This document shows positions 42,601-49,980 of a stretch of DNA of 64,000 nt, one piece after another (positions within the stretch are counted from its first letter, which is position 1; every line of letters begins with the position of its first letter). The notes under the pieces were generated by a model. The model worked only from the letters and a program-made list of their open reading frames with translations. It had not been told where the DNA came from and did not search any database. The translations under genes and the position numbers were made by a program. The DNA comes from Flagellimonas pelagia (GTDB lineage: Bacteria > Bacteroidota > Bacteroidia > Flavobacteriales > Flavobacteriaceae): positions 1 through 64,000 of the forward strand of contig NZ_QXFI01000018.1 of the NCBI RefSeq assembly GCF_003584135.1, in the 5' to 3' direction.

Positions 42601-44945
42601 CGCACGGCACCAATATTTCCATTCTGGCAGCTCATGGCTGTAACATCCAAACTGGAAATGGCAAAAGCCGTTGAAGGTTCTTCGATGACCAAAGTAGCCG
42701 TATCGGTACAATTGGTTTCTTCATCGGTAACGGAAATCACATAACTTCCTGCGGATAATCCCGTTAAGGGCACTATACCACTACTTTGTCCTGTAAAAAC
42801 TGGTCCACCATCGATACTGTAGCTGTAGGTTGAATTAAATCCATCCACCAAATAGCGGCCTTCGCCATCCGAATCGCCTACACAGGTAACCACCTTGGTC
42901 TGTTGGGCGGCAACACCAATGGAGCTGATATCGGTAATGGCATAATTTTCATCGTAGGAGCAACCTTCGGTATCGGTCACCCTAAAGGTGTAAGTACCCA
43001 ATCCCAATCCAGTAAAGGTGCTGTTATTGCCATTATTGATGGCGCTAGCTGTTGGTGCAATGATTTCATAAGTGTAAGGACCCGTACCCCCGGTTACCGC
43101 AACATCAACAGAGGCGGTGGTGGTGATACAATCCAAACTTGAAATACTGAAAGCAAGATCCGTTGGTTTGTTCAATGCGTTGAACACCACATCAGGAAGG
43201 GTCTGCACACAACCATTGGCATCTCGAACCATAGGCGTATAGGTCCCCACACCCAAATTCGGAAATACAGGATTAGTGCCGAAACCGGAACCAATACTGT
43301 ACTCATAGGGCGCCGTACCACCGGATACCCCAGAAATCGTAATCTGTCCACCCGTTTCATTGGTACAGGAAGGAATAGTATTTGGCGTAGCCGTTGCCGT
43401 AATGGTCGATGGGGTGCCAATGGTTGCCGATTGAGGTGTCGTGGTACAGGTAAAAGAATCCTGTTCATACCTCAAAACGACATTATAAGAACCTGGAGCC
43501 AAGTTGGAAAACACATTACTTATCTGAAAAGTAGCTCCGTTGTTGATACTATATTCAATTTCATAACCGTAGCCGTTGGTCACGTTAATGGTAACCCTAC
43601 CATCATTGGCTCCACCGCAATTGGCATCTTGCTCCACTATGTTGAAAACGGGTGGCGGAATATCCTGAACGTCCACGGAAGCGCTTCGTTGACAGCCGTT
43701 GGCATCTTCCACCAAAATAGAATAGGTTCCTGCTGAGGTAACTGAAAAACTTGTGGCACCAGAGTAAGGTGAACTAAATGGAGCGCCATCCACACTATAA
43801 CGATACGGTGCCGTACCTCCCGAAGTGGTCAGATTCACATTCACGGATGTGGCCCCACAGCCAAAACTGTCAGAAGCCGTAGCCGAAACGGCCAAAGGAC
43901 TGATTCCTCCACCGATTACGATTGGATCACCATTAACATCATTTGTAACGGTTTCAGAACAATTATTGGTCTCCACCCTGATGCTGTAAGTTCCTGGACT
44001 TACATTGGCAAAGGTATAGGTATCGGCTCCATTAGGGCCAAAAGTATCCACAGTAACCCCATTTTTCACCAATCGATAGGTATAAAACCCGGGGACGCCA
44101 GAAACCTGCACATCGATGCTGCCCAACTCCCCACTACACAAAATATCATTTGCCGTAACATCTACATTGATATCCAAATCACCTACGGTCACCAAGTTGG
44201 AAGGGAACACACAAGCACTTGCTGAAACGTTTTTCAAACGCACATAGACCCTGTAGTCGCCAGGAGAAGCAATGTCAAAATAGGGAGTGTCTTGGTAAGG
44301 TCCAGATGGACTGTTCAAACTGTATTCGTAACCAGCGGGTACGTTGGTCACCTCTACCCTACCTGGATTTCCACAGATGATATCTTCCTTAATCAATTGG
44401 GGATCCAATGGGTTGAGTGTGGATTTAAAGTAATAGTACTGACCTGAATTTACCCGTACCCTAAACTCGCCTGCGGTAGAAAGGTTATAAGTTGCCCCGG
44501 TACCCACTGTATTCCAAGTACAGGCTCCATTAATGGTAGGACAATCATCAACAACCGTGGCAGCACAGGTATTTGGATCCAATTTCTGCCATTGGTAGGT
44601 ACTTCCTGATTGGGAAAGGGAAATGGTTCGGATGTCACTGGTCCCGCACAAAAAGAATTTAGCCAATGTGCTGCCGTCGTTGGGACACACCACTTCTTCA
44701 TTTGCACCAACAATTATGGTCGCAAACATCATCGTACTGGTCGGGAACAAATCTTCCCCGGTTTCCGTGGGGGCTTCGGTCGTACCGACCGATGCATTTT
44801 CTTCTGTAACTGCTTCGGTGATGGAGGATACCACTCTGGTCAGTATCCTGTTGACACCTGTTTTTGCTAATACCGTGGAACCGAAGATTGATATGAACAC
44901 CAACAACACGACATATAGCAAATGCCTTGTTTTCTGTGGGAGCAT
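36636..44945 (-). CDS. Giant SprB-repeat surface protein with T9SS type B C-terminal domain
   Basis: A 2769-residue secreted adhesin-like protein. A signal peptide is visible (HLLYVVLLVFISIFGSTVLA). The body is dozens of Ig-like SprB-type repeats of about 80-90 residues, each with a PYxYxxxG strand, a PGxYxxxVxDxxGC strand and paired cysteines. The C-terminal 85 residues are the gliding-motility-associated domain (NFFTPDGDNLNDYWYP, IIYDRYGRVVARL, LPTGDYWYVV), the type B sorting signal for the type 9 secretion system. SprB repeats occur in the mobile gliding adhesin. It stands alone: no porP/sprF partner gene is adjacent, although type B substrates usually need one. Binding target unknown. Confidence 0.93.
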   Translation of the reverse strand: MLPQKTRHLLYVVLLVFISIFGSTVLAKTGVNRILTRVVSSITEAVTEENASVGTTEAPTETGEDLFPTSTMMFATIIVGANEEVVCPNDGSTLAKFFLCGTSDIRTISLSQSGSTYQWQKLDPNTCAATVVDDCPTINGACTWNTVGTGATYNLSTAGEFRVRVNSGQYYYFKSTLNPLDPQLIKEDIICGNPGRVEVTNVPAGYEYSLNSPSGPYQDTPYFDIASPGDYRVYVRLKNVSASACVFPSNLVTVGDLDINVDVTANDILCSGELGSIDVQVSGVPGFYTYRLVKNGVTVDTFGPNGADTYTFANVSPGTYSIRVETNNCSETVTNDVNGDPIVIGGGISPLAVSATASDSFGCGATSVNVNLTTSGGTAPYRYSVDGAPFSSPYSGATSFSVTSAGTYSILVEDANGCQRSASVDVQDIPPPVFNIVEQDANCGGANDGRVTINVTNGYGYEIEYSINNGATFQISNVFSNLAPGSYNVVLRYEQDSFTCTTTPQSATIGTPSTITATATPNTIPSCTNETGGQITISGVSGGTAPYEYSIGSGFGTNPVFPNLGVGTYTPMVRDANGCVQTLPDVVFNALNKPTDLAFSISSLDCITTTASVDVAVTGGTGPYTYEIIAPTASAINNGNNSTFTGLGLGTYTFRVTDTEGCSYDENYAITDISSIGVAAQQTKVVTCVGDSDGEGRYLVDGFNSTYSYSIDGGPVFTGQSSGIVPLTGLSAGSYVISVTDEETNCTDTATLVIEEPSTAFAISSLDVTAMSCQNGNIGAVRINTIGGWGGNRYTLIQPDSSVRGPKNGSTFSNLSQDGTYQVSVTDANGCTVTDSFTLTRLDAPTLTLDNGASDFCYDNFTASTLVVNATGGLAPYQYRINGGALGASNSFSGLTPGTYTIEVVDANDCRDTVTATIQPQVIANAITIQELDCAGPPGQIQVNISNGYTSGGNYDIYEVSINGAPYTSDNNNITGTSFVYSIPNDGSIISDTTFQFLVTDSRGCTTESNIVTISPPETIAGSAVGIDTQCGDNTSGIVQLIPDTTQGVPPYEFSNDNGATFGTQNFFSGYGPGTHGGFVIRDSRGCVSPEYTVTIGASDPLDATVTPTDAICSSGAVNGSISTTINNGVAPFDYILLDVAGNLVASSTGTASTTVNFPNLPMGNYTVVTTDASGCEDRDEVVIDQNQLDLIPLDPNPSICSDTTFPYRVQATGGTAPYEFRLVGEPTFNPATSGGDIYDFTGQVVPGVTYFVEVRDANGCTYIEEIDPIPAPNPVAVVATTTAASCNVSGSGSIDFEVSGISGAGNFTLTLQNTDTGAIVSGPTAHTGETIPYSGTFNGLAPGNYQIVVRDDVNGCSGSTLVFIGFSSPSIAIDNFVEATCNAGALVTVRGFGGTEPFNYAYVPSGSPAPTVFASATTFEIPGPYPTDYDFYVQDANGCTALTTLTVTQEAGVPNPVINVVNQCTATSGYQINMVSPLSTGSGLPEETFQYNIGSGFQTATTFTVPNPGTYLITVRDGNGCTNTVTAEVFDFFAITADATSFPTCNAGDGVITVNTTGGSGNFEFQLRDANTLANIGPAQSSNVFNSVLPGDYNILVTDLSSNTFPLCSDEAIVNVSTVNSPIITATPSSDVTCYGSNNGTISVELQPGSDTDTPLSYILYDGSGSTIVAGPQGSPVFDDLPPNTYQVEVVSDRGCTDRSSDIIIIEPADLTVTAVNTQFTCNPSSNQFSTATITVYTDTNGDGTGTATGTSPYTYSMNDGTPQFDGTNFQTSNTFEVIDNGTNQTIILTARDQNGCEQTSTVTIDTPTDITFSYNVNQITCDASGTGVAPGSIDIIINEGPGNYEVEILPLGSEPARSSGGTDRVTWDIATPGDYIFAVTDIGSGGCSYLTATINMPEYNNIEGVIAEVQPVTCFNGNDGVISLQINNYSGVYNYEVFSRNSSGVETSTGVTGTFDTNAPINTPELITNVPAGNLVVHIEAMDSPFCDEVSNVVTVRSPDRALTVSAVQTSPVTCNVPGYGEITVAGDGGWGTYQYQLMDSGGNILVDYPNTNPVFENLSTDTYTINVRDLRGCESSTNINLPLPTPIAADIQIVQQLACNNDNNGIIEAYNVGGGQGPGNYLYQLNRITDGTNSGLQTTPTFANLSAGDYTITIFDGWNCSYTTVPITVQDPEIVVAELVELQPPGCGDLGRMELMVTNPEAGVDYFYRRSGTSDPFVPFGAGMTSVEIAADITLDPGPFQYDVQNSNGCPFERSNQISLDPAAPLVIALDLTNATINCAGEATGIIRSEAFGGIGSYVYTLVNSNTVPPNASTIVRPAQASGIFRELNPGTYYVYAESGGCTAISDPIVIDPKPPLVLEYLEAVPVMCAGDANGQIIIEASGGTGAIRYSISDNLSEFFEGNDPNNPNRRTFTDLPPRTYDIIIQDDLGCTITRTVEITQPMELLAGVISTTPETCMGDGDGTMTLQVTGGTAPYFTSVNSADDADFVQNDTMFFDNLQGGETYVVFVRDANGCQTNVIAEIGIGVDIVAEPVVEYGCEGIFPNSTTTINIADSSQLSDLLFSLDVDDVQLATDQRTYGDLSPGEHTVYIYHANGCVTFVEFEIDAYEPLTLEAIKTGPNEVTAMATGGFGGYEYFFQGESYGEVNVFNINVDSNINIMVRDQNGCVANLVMPFNFEGMPEMPNFFTPDGDNLNDYWYPENREFFPDIDVIIYDRYGRVVARLDQVKKWDGNYEGKPLPTGDYWYVVNANDREKQRFVGHFTLYR

Positions 44946-45100
44946 AGGGTTAAGTCTTGTTAGGAGAATATTTCAGATTTGGGACCTTAATATTCTATAA
45001 AGTAATTATCTATTCTTATAAAAATCTCTTTATCTTCAACACACCCGATTACCAAAAAGCAACCGTTTATCTATAAAATCTGTTATTTCAACGTAAAACT

Positions 45101-46219
45101 ATGAAAAAAAGTCTGTCAATTGCCTATTTTTTCGTTGTACTGCTTAGTACATCCTGCGCGCAACAGCCAGATAATGGCATAAATCTTCCCAAAACCCTTG
45201 ATTTTACTGTAGAAACCGTAGTTGAAGGTTTCCAGAACCCTTGGGGCATGGCTTTTCTTCCAAATGGTGGAATCCTTATCTCGGAGAAATCAGGAAAATT
45301 GATTTTGCACAAGTCAGGAAAAAACATAGAAATTGGGAATGTTCCAGAAGTATACAATCGTGGTCAGGGGGGATTATTGGATATTGAACTACATGCCAAT
45401 TACAAGGAAAATGGTTGGATCTATTTTTCGTATGCCTCCAGTGATGGTGATGAAAAAGGCGGAAACACGGCCATCATGCGTGCCAAACTTTCCAATAATA
45501 AGCTTGTGGACCAACAAGTATTGTACAAAGCTGTCCCCAACTCTACCCGCGGGCAACATTTTGGTTCTAGGTTGGAATTTGATCGTAACGGCCATCTTTT
45601 CTTTTCCATTGGGGAACGGGGCGACAGGGACGTGAATCCGCAGGACATTAAAAGGGACGGTGGAAAAATTTACAGGATCAATGACGATGGCAGCATTCCA
45701 AAAGACAATCCTTTTGTAGGAAACAATGGTGCCAAAAAGGCCATTTACAGTTATGGACACCGAAACCCCCAAGGTTTGGCGCTCCATCCAGAAACGGGAG
45801 TGCTTTGGGAGCATGAACATGGCCCTAGGGGTGGTGACGAGATCAATATCATCCAAAAAGGAAAAAACTATGGATGGCCGGTCATCACTTACGGTATCAA
45901 CTATAGTGGAACAAAAATTACCGACGAGACCTCCAAACCCGGTATGGAACAACCCATCTATCAATGGACGCCTTCTATTGCTCCCTCTGGGATGACATTT
46001 GTAACCTCTAACAAATATCCAAAATGGAAAGGAAATCTATTGGTTGGATCACTGGCCTTTCAATATTTGGAACGATTGGAACTCAAGAATAACAAGGTCG
46101 TCTATCGGGAAAAGTTATTGGATGGCATGGGTCGGGTCCGAAATGTTCGCCAAGCACCCGATGGCTACATTTATGTAGGTATTGAAGGCAAAGGCATTGT
46201 CAAATTGGTCCCTAAATAG
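45101..46219 (+). CDS. PQQ-type sugar dehydrogenase (soluble aldose dehydrogenase family), lipoprotein
   Basis: A six-bladed beta-propeller oxidoreductase of the glucose/sorbosone dehydrogenase family, which oxidises sugars with PQQ. A lipoprotein signal with lipobox Cys is seen (FFVVLLSTSCAQQ). Family blocks are clear: NPWGMAFLPNGGILISEKSG, RGQHFGSRLEFD, YGHRNPQGLALHPETG and WEHEHGPRGGDEIN, the last holding the expected active-site region. 372 residues, normal length. It is monocistronic and converges with murQ, whose stop is 8 bp away. PQQ supply is not shown in this window. Confidence 0.88.
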   Translation: MKKSLSIAYFFVVLLSTSCAQQPDNGINLPKTLDFTVETVVEGFQNPWGMAFLPNGGILISEKSGKLILHKSGKNIEIGNVPEVYNRGQGGLLDIELHANYKENGWIYFSYASSDGDEKGGNTAIMRAKLSNNKLVDQQVLYKAVPNSTRGQHFGSRLEFDRNGHLFFSIGERGDRDVNPQDIKRDGGKIYRINDDGSIPKDNPFVGNNGAKKAIYSYGHRNPQGLALHPETGVLWEHEHGPRGGDEINIIQKGKNYGWPVITYGINYSGTKITDETSKPGMEQPIYQWTPSIAPSGMTFVTSNKYPKWKGNLLVGSLAFQYLERLELKNNKVVYREKLLDGMGRVRNVRQAPDGYIYVGIEGKGIVKLVPK

Positions 46220-46239
46220 CCCTAGACTTATTTTAGGGC
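46219..46239. terminator. Weak bidirectional hairpin between convergent genes
   Basis: GCCCTA / TAGGGC with a 9-nt loop spans the stop codons of both the sugar dehydrogenase and murQ. The stem is only 6 bp and there is no strong T-run, so termination here is possible but not certain. Confidence 0.3.
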
Positions 46240-47043
46240 ATCAACGGCCAGTTTAACGGAGCCATACTTTTTAAGGGCATTTTCCGCCTCTTCATAGCTC
46301 AAGCCCAACTCTTCCATAATGTATCGGGTTCCGCGATCCACCAATTTGGTATTGCTGAGTTGCATGTTCACCATTTTATTACCCTTCACCCTCCCAATAC
46401 GGATCATGAGTCCTGTAGATATCATATTGAGCACCAGTTTTTGGCTTGTACCACTTTTCATACGGGTGCTTCCCGTGAGGAACTCTGGCCCTACATTGAT
46501 TTCTATAGGAATATCCGAATCCAAAGCCAACGGCGACCCAGGATTGTTTGTAATACCGGCCGTCAAGATACCGTGTGCTTTGGCATCTGCTATACCGCCC
46601 AATACATAAGGTGTGGTTCCCGATGCGGCAATACCAACCAAAACGTCGTTGTCATTGATGTCATACTCCTGAAGATCTTTCCAAGCCTGCTTTGTATCGT
46701 CTTCGGCAAATTCCACAGCCTTGCGAATGGCACTGTCACCCCCTGCAATCAAACCAATCACACGATCGTAGGGCATCCCAAAGGTGGGTGGAATCTCTGA
46801 AGCATCCAAAATACCCAACCTACCACTTGTACCTGCTCCTATGTAGAACAAACGACCTCCCTTTTCAAAGCGCTTTGCGGTTTCTTCAACAACAAGGGCC
46901 ACTTTGGGCAATACCTCTTCCACGGCATGGGCCACTTTCTTATCCTCATTATTGATGTTGGCCACGATCTCCAACGCATCCATCTCCTCCAATCGGTCGT
47001 ACAAAGATGGTTTCTCCGTTATCTTAATGTGCTTTTCCACCAC
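46228..47043 (-). CDS. murQ: N-acetylmuramic acid 6-phosphate etherase
   Basis: Cytoplasmic lyase that splits D-lactate from MurNAc-6-phosphate to give GlcNAc-6-phosphate, the step after AnmK in murein recycling. The SIS domain is evident: GGRLFYIGAGTSGRLGILDASE with the catalytic Glu, then GLIAGGDSAI and STRMKSGTSQKLVLNMIS. 271 residues, close to the usual 300 with a short C-terminus. It is on the minus strand together with the DeoR-type regulator, divergent from the nagB-anmK run, so the recycling genes share one control region. Confidence 0.95.
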   Translation of the reverse strand: MVEKHIKITEKPSLYDRLEEMDALEIVANINNEDKKVAHAVEEVLPKVALVVEETAKRFEKGGRLFYIGAGTSGRLGILDASEIPPTFGMPYDRVIGLIAGGDSAIRKAVEFAEDDTKQAWKDLQEYDINDNDVLVGIAASGTTPYVLGGIADAKAHGILTAGITNNPGSPLALDSDIPIEINVGPEFLTGSTRMKSGTSQKLVLNMISTGLMIRIGRVKGNKMVNMQLSNTKLVDRGTRYIMEELGLSYEEAENALKKYGSVKLAVDALK

Positions 47044-47045
47044 TC

Positions 47046-47795
47046 CTACAATAATTGTATGTTCATATTCTTAAATGCATCGAGCTTCTTGTCCCAAGGT
47101 TCTAGTTCGGTCACCATGGTACTAATTACATTCAAATCACAGGTCTTGAAACGATGCTGCGAATTCAATTTTTCCGATATGCACAAAAGTACCGTTTTCT
47201 TGGAAGCATTGATCACCGCTTTTTTTGTCTGTACCACTTCCCAATCAAACTCGGTCAACCCAAACTCCGCGTCCACATATCCGGTCCCAATGAAACTATA
47301 ATCCACCTTGATCTGCGCCAATGCATTTATGGTATTGGCTCCCACGGCAATCTGTGAATCCCTGGAAAGTGTACCCCCAATAAATATGGTTTCCACATTG
47401 GGTTTGCCCAACAATTCCATGGCCACGGGAAGACTGAGGGTAAAACAGGTCAGCTTAATGTTGGTCGGCAACAATCTGGCCAATTCCAAACAAGTGGTCC
47501 CTCCATCGATCAAAATCACACTGTTATTTCTTAGCAATGTTGATGCTTTTTTGGCGATGCCCACTTTCTTATCCAGGGCATAAACGTTACTCCTGGCTGG
47601 ACTATGGTTGACAAAACCCAATGATACCGCCCCGCCATGCACCTTCGTCAGCAGATTCTCAGCATCCAATTCCTTGACATCCCTCCTGACCGTATCAATG
47701 GACACATCCAGTTTCTCGGCCAAATCCGTCAATAGCACCCTATTGTGGAGTTCCACTTCATTAAGGATGGCATGTTGTCGTTCTTCCTTGAGCAT
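47046..47795 (-). CDS. DeoR/GlpR-family regulator of murein or amino-sugar recycling
   Basis: A DNA-binding regulator whose N-terminal winged helix (LLTDLAEKLDVSIDTVRRDVKEL, then KVHGGA) is the DeoR hallmark. The C-terminal sugar-phosphate-binding DeoRC domain has the ILIDGGTTCLELARLLP and FIGGTLSRDS blocks. ATG 47795 (MLKEERQHAIL) is the typical start; an upstream frame to 47861 adds an atypical hydrophobic leader. It lies 2 bp before murQ and is divergent from nagB, so it probably senses a sugar phosphate such as GlcNAc-6P and controls both arms. Confidence 0.9.
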   Translation of the reverse strand: MLKEERQHAILNEVELHNRVLLTDLAEKLDVSIDTVRRDVKELDAENLLTKVHGGAVSLGFVNHSPARSNVYALDKKVGIAKKASTLLRNNSVILIDGGTTCLELARLLPTNIKLTCFTLSLPVAMELLGKPNVETIFIGGTLSRDSQIAVGANTINALAQIKVDYSFIGTGYVDAEFGLTEFDWEVVQTKKAVINASKKTVLLCISEKLNSQHRFKTCDLNVISTMVTELEPWDKKLDAFKNMNIQLL

Positions 47796-47891
47796 CAAAT
47801 TCTTGTTTGGGTTCAAAATCAAAAGTAGAAAACAATTCCAGATTATGCCGTTTACTTTCAAACCAATGTTAACTTTTGATTAAAAAAGCAC

Positions 47892-47925
47892 AAAACAGCA
47901 AATATATTGCAAAAAACAGCAATAT
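47892..47925. promoter_or_regulatory. Direct-repeat operator candidate before nagB
   Basis: AAAACAGCAAATAT (47892) and AAAACAGCAATAT (47913) form a direct repeat with a 21-bp period, that is, on the same face of the helix. Between them GCAA-ATATA-TTGC is a small dyad. The repeats overlap the -33 region of the nagB promoter and suit the DeoR-type regulator encoded next door. Confidence 0.5.
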
Positions 47926-47938
47926 TTAATTATATTTG
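47907..47938 (+). promoter_or_regulatory. Bacteroidota-type promoter of nagB
   Basis: TTG at 47907-47909 and TATATTTG at 47931-47938 match the -33 TTG and -7 TAnnTTTG consensus with a 21-bp gap, 31 bp before the nagB ATG. Confidence 0.65.
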
Positions 47939-47969
47939 TCGAGTTTTAAACCCTTAATCCCGACAAAAC

Positions 47970-49907
47970 ATGCAAGAATTGGTTAAAAATCCCTTAAAAC
48001 ACGAGCCCATAGATGCAGAAACCGTAAAGTTTGAAAAGGTAAACACCCATATTTATCAAGATTCGGAAAGTGCATCATGGTATGTTGCCAATGAAATTGC
48101 CGGCCTCATCAAACAAAAGCAAGAACAAGGCAAAAAAGCAGTGCTTGGCTTGGCCACTGGATCCACCCCTACAAAAGTGTACGATTACTTGGTACAGTTT
48201 TACAAAGAAGGTAGGTTGAGCTTCAAAAACGTGGTCACCTTCAATTTGGACGAATACTTTCCGATGGATCCAAGTTCCATCCACAGCTATAAGCGTTTCA
48301 TGAACGAACACCTATTTGACCATATCGACATTGAACCTTACAACATCCATATCCCGGACGGAAGCCTGTCCAAAGATGATGTCAGGAAATATTGTGCGGA
48401 CTACGAGGAAAAAATCCAAAATGTTGGGGGAATCGACATCCAAATTCTGGGAATTGGTAGAACTGGGCATATCGGGTTCAATGAACCTGGATCCTCGCTG
48501 AGCTCCAAAACACGTTTGGTCCGTTTGGACAGGGTTACCCGTTTGGATGCTGCCAGTGATTTCTTCGGGGAAGAAAATGTTCCCAAAAGGGCCATTACCA
48601 TGGGAGTTGGAACCATCATGGGAGCCAAAAAAATCATCTTGATGGCTTGGGGAGAGGGAAAATCAAACATCATATACCAAGCGGTTGAGGGCAAGATCAA
48701 AGAGTCTGTACCGGCTACTTTCCTACAACACCATGAGAATTGTGATTTTGTAGTGGATAGCGCCGCAGCTTCCAACTTGACCAGAATAAAGACCCCATGG
48801 TTGGTTACGGAATGTGAGTGGAACGACAAACTCATCAAGAGTGCCGCTATCTGGCTTTCCGAAAAGTTGGACAAAGCTATTTTGAAATTGACCAATGAGG
48901 ATTACAATGAATATGGAATGGGTAATTTGATTGCAGAAATTGGTTCTGCCGAACAAATCAACCTTAATGTGTTCAATGAACTGCAACGCACCATTACGGG
49001 TTGGCCTGGAGGAAAACCCAATGCGGATGATAGCCAAAGACCGGAGAGAGCCGAGCCATATCCAAAAACTTCGCTCATCTTCAGTCCGCACCCTGATGAT
49101 GATGTTATTTCCATGGGTGGCACTTTGCTAAGACTGGTAGATCAAGGGCATCATGTGCATGTAGCCTACCAAACTTCAGGAAACATCGCCGTATTTGATG
49201 ACGAAGTAATCCGTTTTTTGGATTTCGCGACCGACATTCAAAAAGAAAACAAAGAGCTTAAAAAGAAATTCAAGGAGGTACGCGAATTCCTGGCCAGTAA
49301 GAAACCAGGCGAAGTGGATAGTCCAGAAGTACAACAATTCAAGGGACTTATCAGAAAAGGGGAAGCTTTGGCTGCCTGTAGGTATTGCGGGGTGAAAGAA
49401 GATAACGCACACTTCCTCAACCTTCCTTTCTACGAAACCGGAGCCGTCAGAAAAAAACCTCTGTCCGACGAGGACATCCAGATTACCTATGACCTGTTGA
49501 ACAGATTGAAGCCCCATCAAATTTTTGCCGCAGGTGACCTTTCCGACCCTCATGGCACACACAGGGTCTGTTTGGAAAGTGTTTTTAGGGCCTTACAAAA
49601 ATTGAAGGACGACAGAGTGGATTGGATCAGAAACTGTTATGTATGGCTATATAGGGGCGCTTGGCAAGAATGGGACATTGCGGACATGGAAATGGCCATA
49701 CCCATTGGGCCCAAGGATATGACAAGAAAGAAAAATGCCATCTTCAAACATCAATCTCAAAAGGACAGCGCCATGTTCCCCGGCAATGATGAAAGGGAGT
49801 TTTGGCAGCGTGCAGAGCAGAGGAACAAAGAAACCGCCAATCGATATAATGCTTTGGGTATGGCCGAATACGAAGCCATGGAAGGCTTTGTACGATACCA
49901 TTTCTAA
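47970..49907 (+). CDS. nagB: Glucosamine-6-phosphate deaminase fused to a PIG-L/LmbE deacetylase-like domain
   Basis: Residues 1 to about 340 are a NagB domain that converts GlcN-6-P to fructose-6-P and ammonia: GLATGSTPTKVYDYL, the catalytic block NLDEYFPMD, ILGIGRTGHIGFNEPGS and KRAITMGVGTIM. Residues about 365-645 are a PIG-L/LmbE fold with the zinc site SPHPDDDVISMGG and the later His in DPHGTHR. PIG-L proteins remove N-acetyl groups from amino sugars, so one polypeptide could perform both deacetylation and deamination, replacing NagA, which is not in the cluster. That coupling is inferred. First gene of the plus-strand recycling run. Confidence 0.92.
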   Translation: MQELVKNPLKHEPIDAETVKFEKVNTHIYQDSESASWYVANEIAGLIKQKQEQGKKAVLGLATGSTPTKVYDYLVQFYKEGRLSFKNVVTFNLDEYFPMDPSSIHSYKRFMNEHLFDHIDIEPYNIHIPDGSLSKDDVRKYCADYEEKIQNVGGIDIQILGIGRTGHIGFNEPGSSLSSKTRLVRLDRVTRLDAASDFFGEENVPKRAITMGVGTIMGAKKIILMAWGEGKSNIIYQAVEGKIKESVPATFLQHHENCDFVVDSAAASNLTRIKTPWLVTECEWNDKLIKSAAIWLSEKLDKAILKLTNEDYNEYGMGNLIAEIGSAEQINLNVFNELQRTITGWPGGKPNADDSQRPERAEPYPKTSLIFSPHPDDDVISMGGTLLRLVDQGHHVHVAYQTSGNIAVFDDEVIRFLDFATDIQKENKELKKKFKEVREFLASKKPGEVDSPEVQQFKGLIRKGEALAACRYCGVKEDNAHFLNLPFYETGAVRKKPLSDEDIQITYDLLNRLKPHQIFAAGDLSDPHGTHRVCLESVFRALQKLKDDRVDWIRNCYVWLYRGAWQEWDIADMEMAIPIGPKDMTRKKNAIFKHQSQKDSAMFPGNDEREFWQRAEQRNKETANRYNALGMAEYEAMEGFVRYHF

Positions 49908-49933
49908 TCTTAAACAATAGATTGATTTTATTT

Positions 49934-49970
49934 AAAAAGGCCTACATTTAGTACATCGTAGGCCTTTTTT
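49934..49970 (+). terminator. Strong terminator after nagB
   Basis: A perfect 12-bp stem AAAAAGGCCTAC / GTAGGCCTTTTT with a 12-nt loop, ending in a T-run. It separates nagB from the downstream genes, so part of the transcript may stop here and the next genes may need their own promoter or read-through. Confidence 0.88.
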
Positions 49971-49980
49971 ATTCGCCTTT

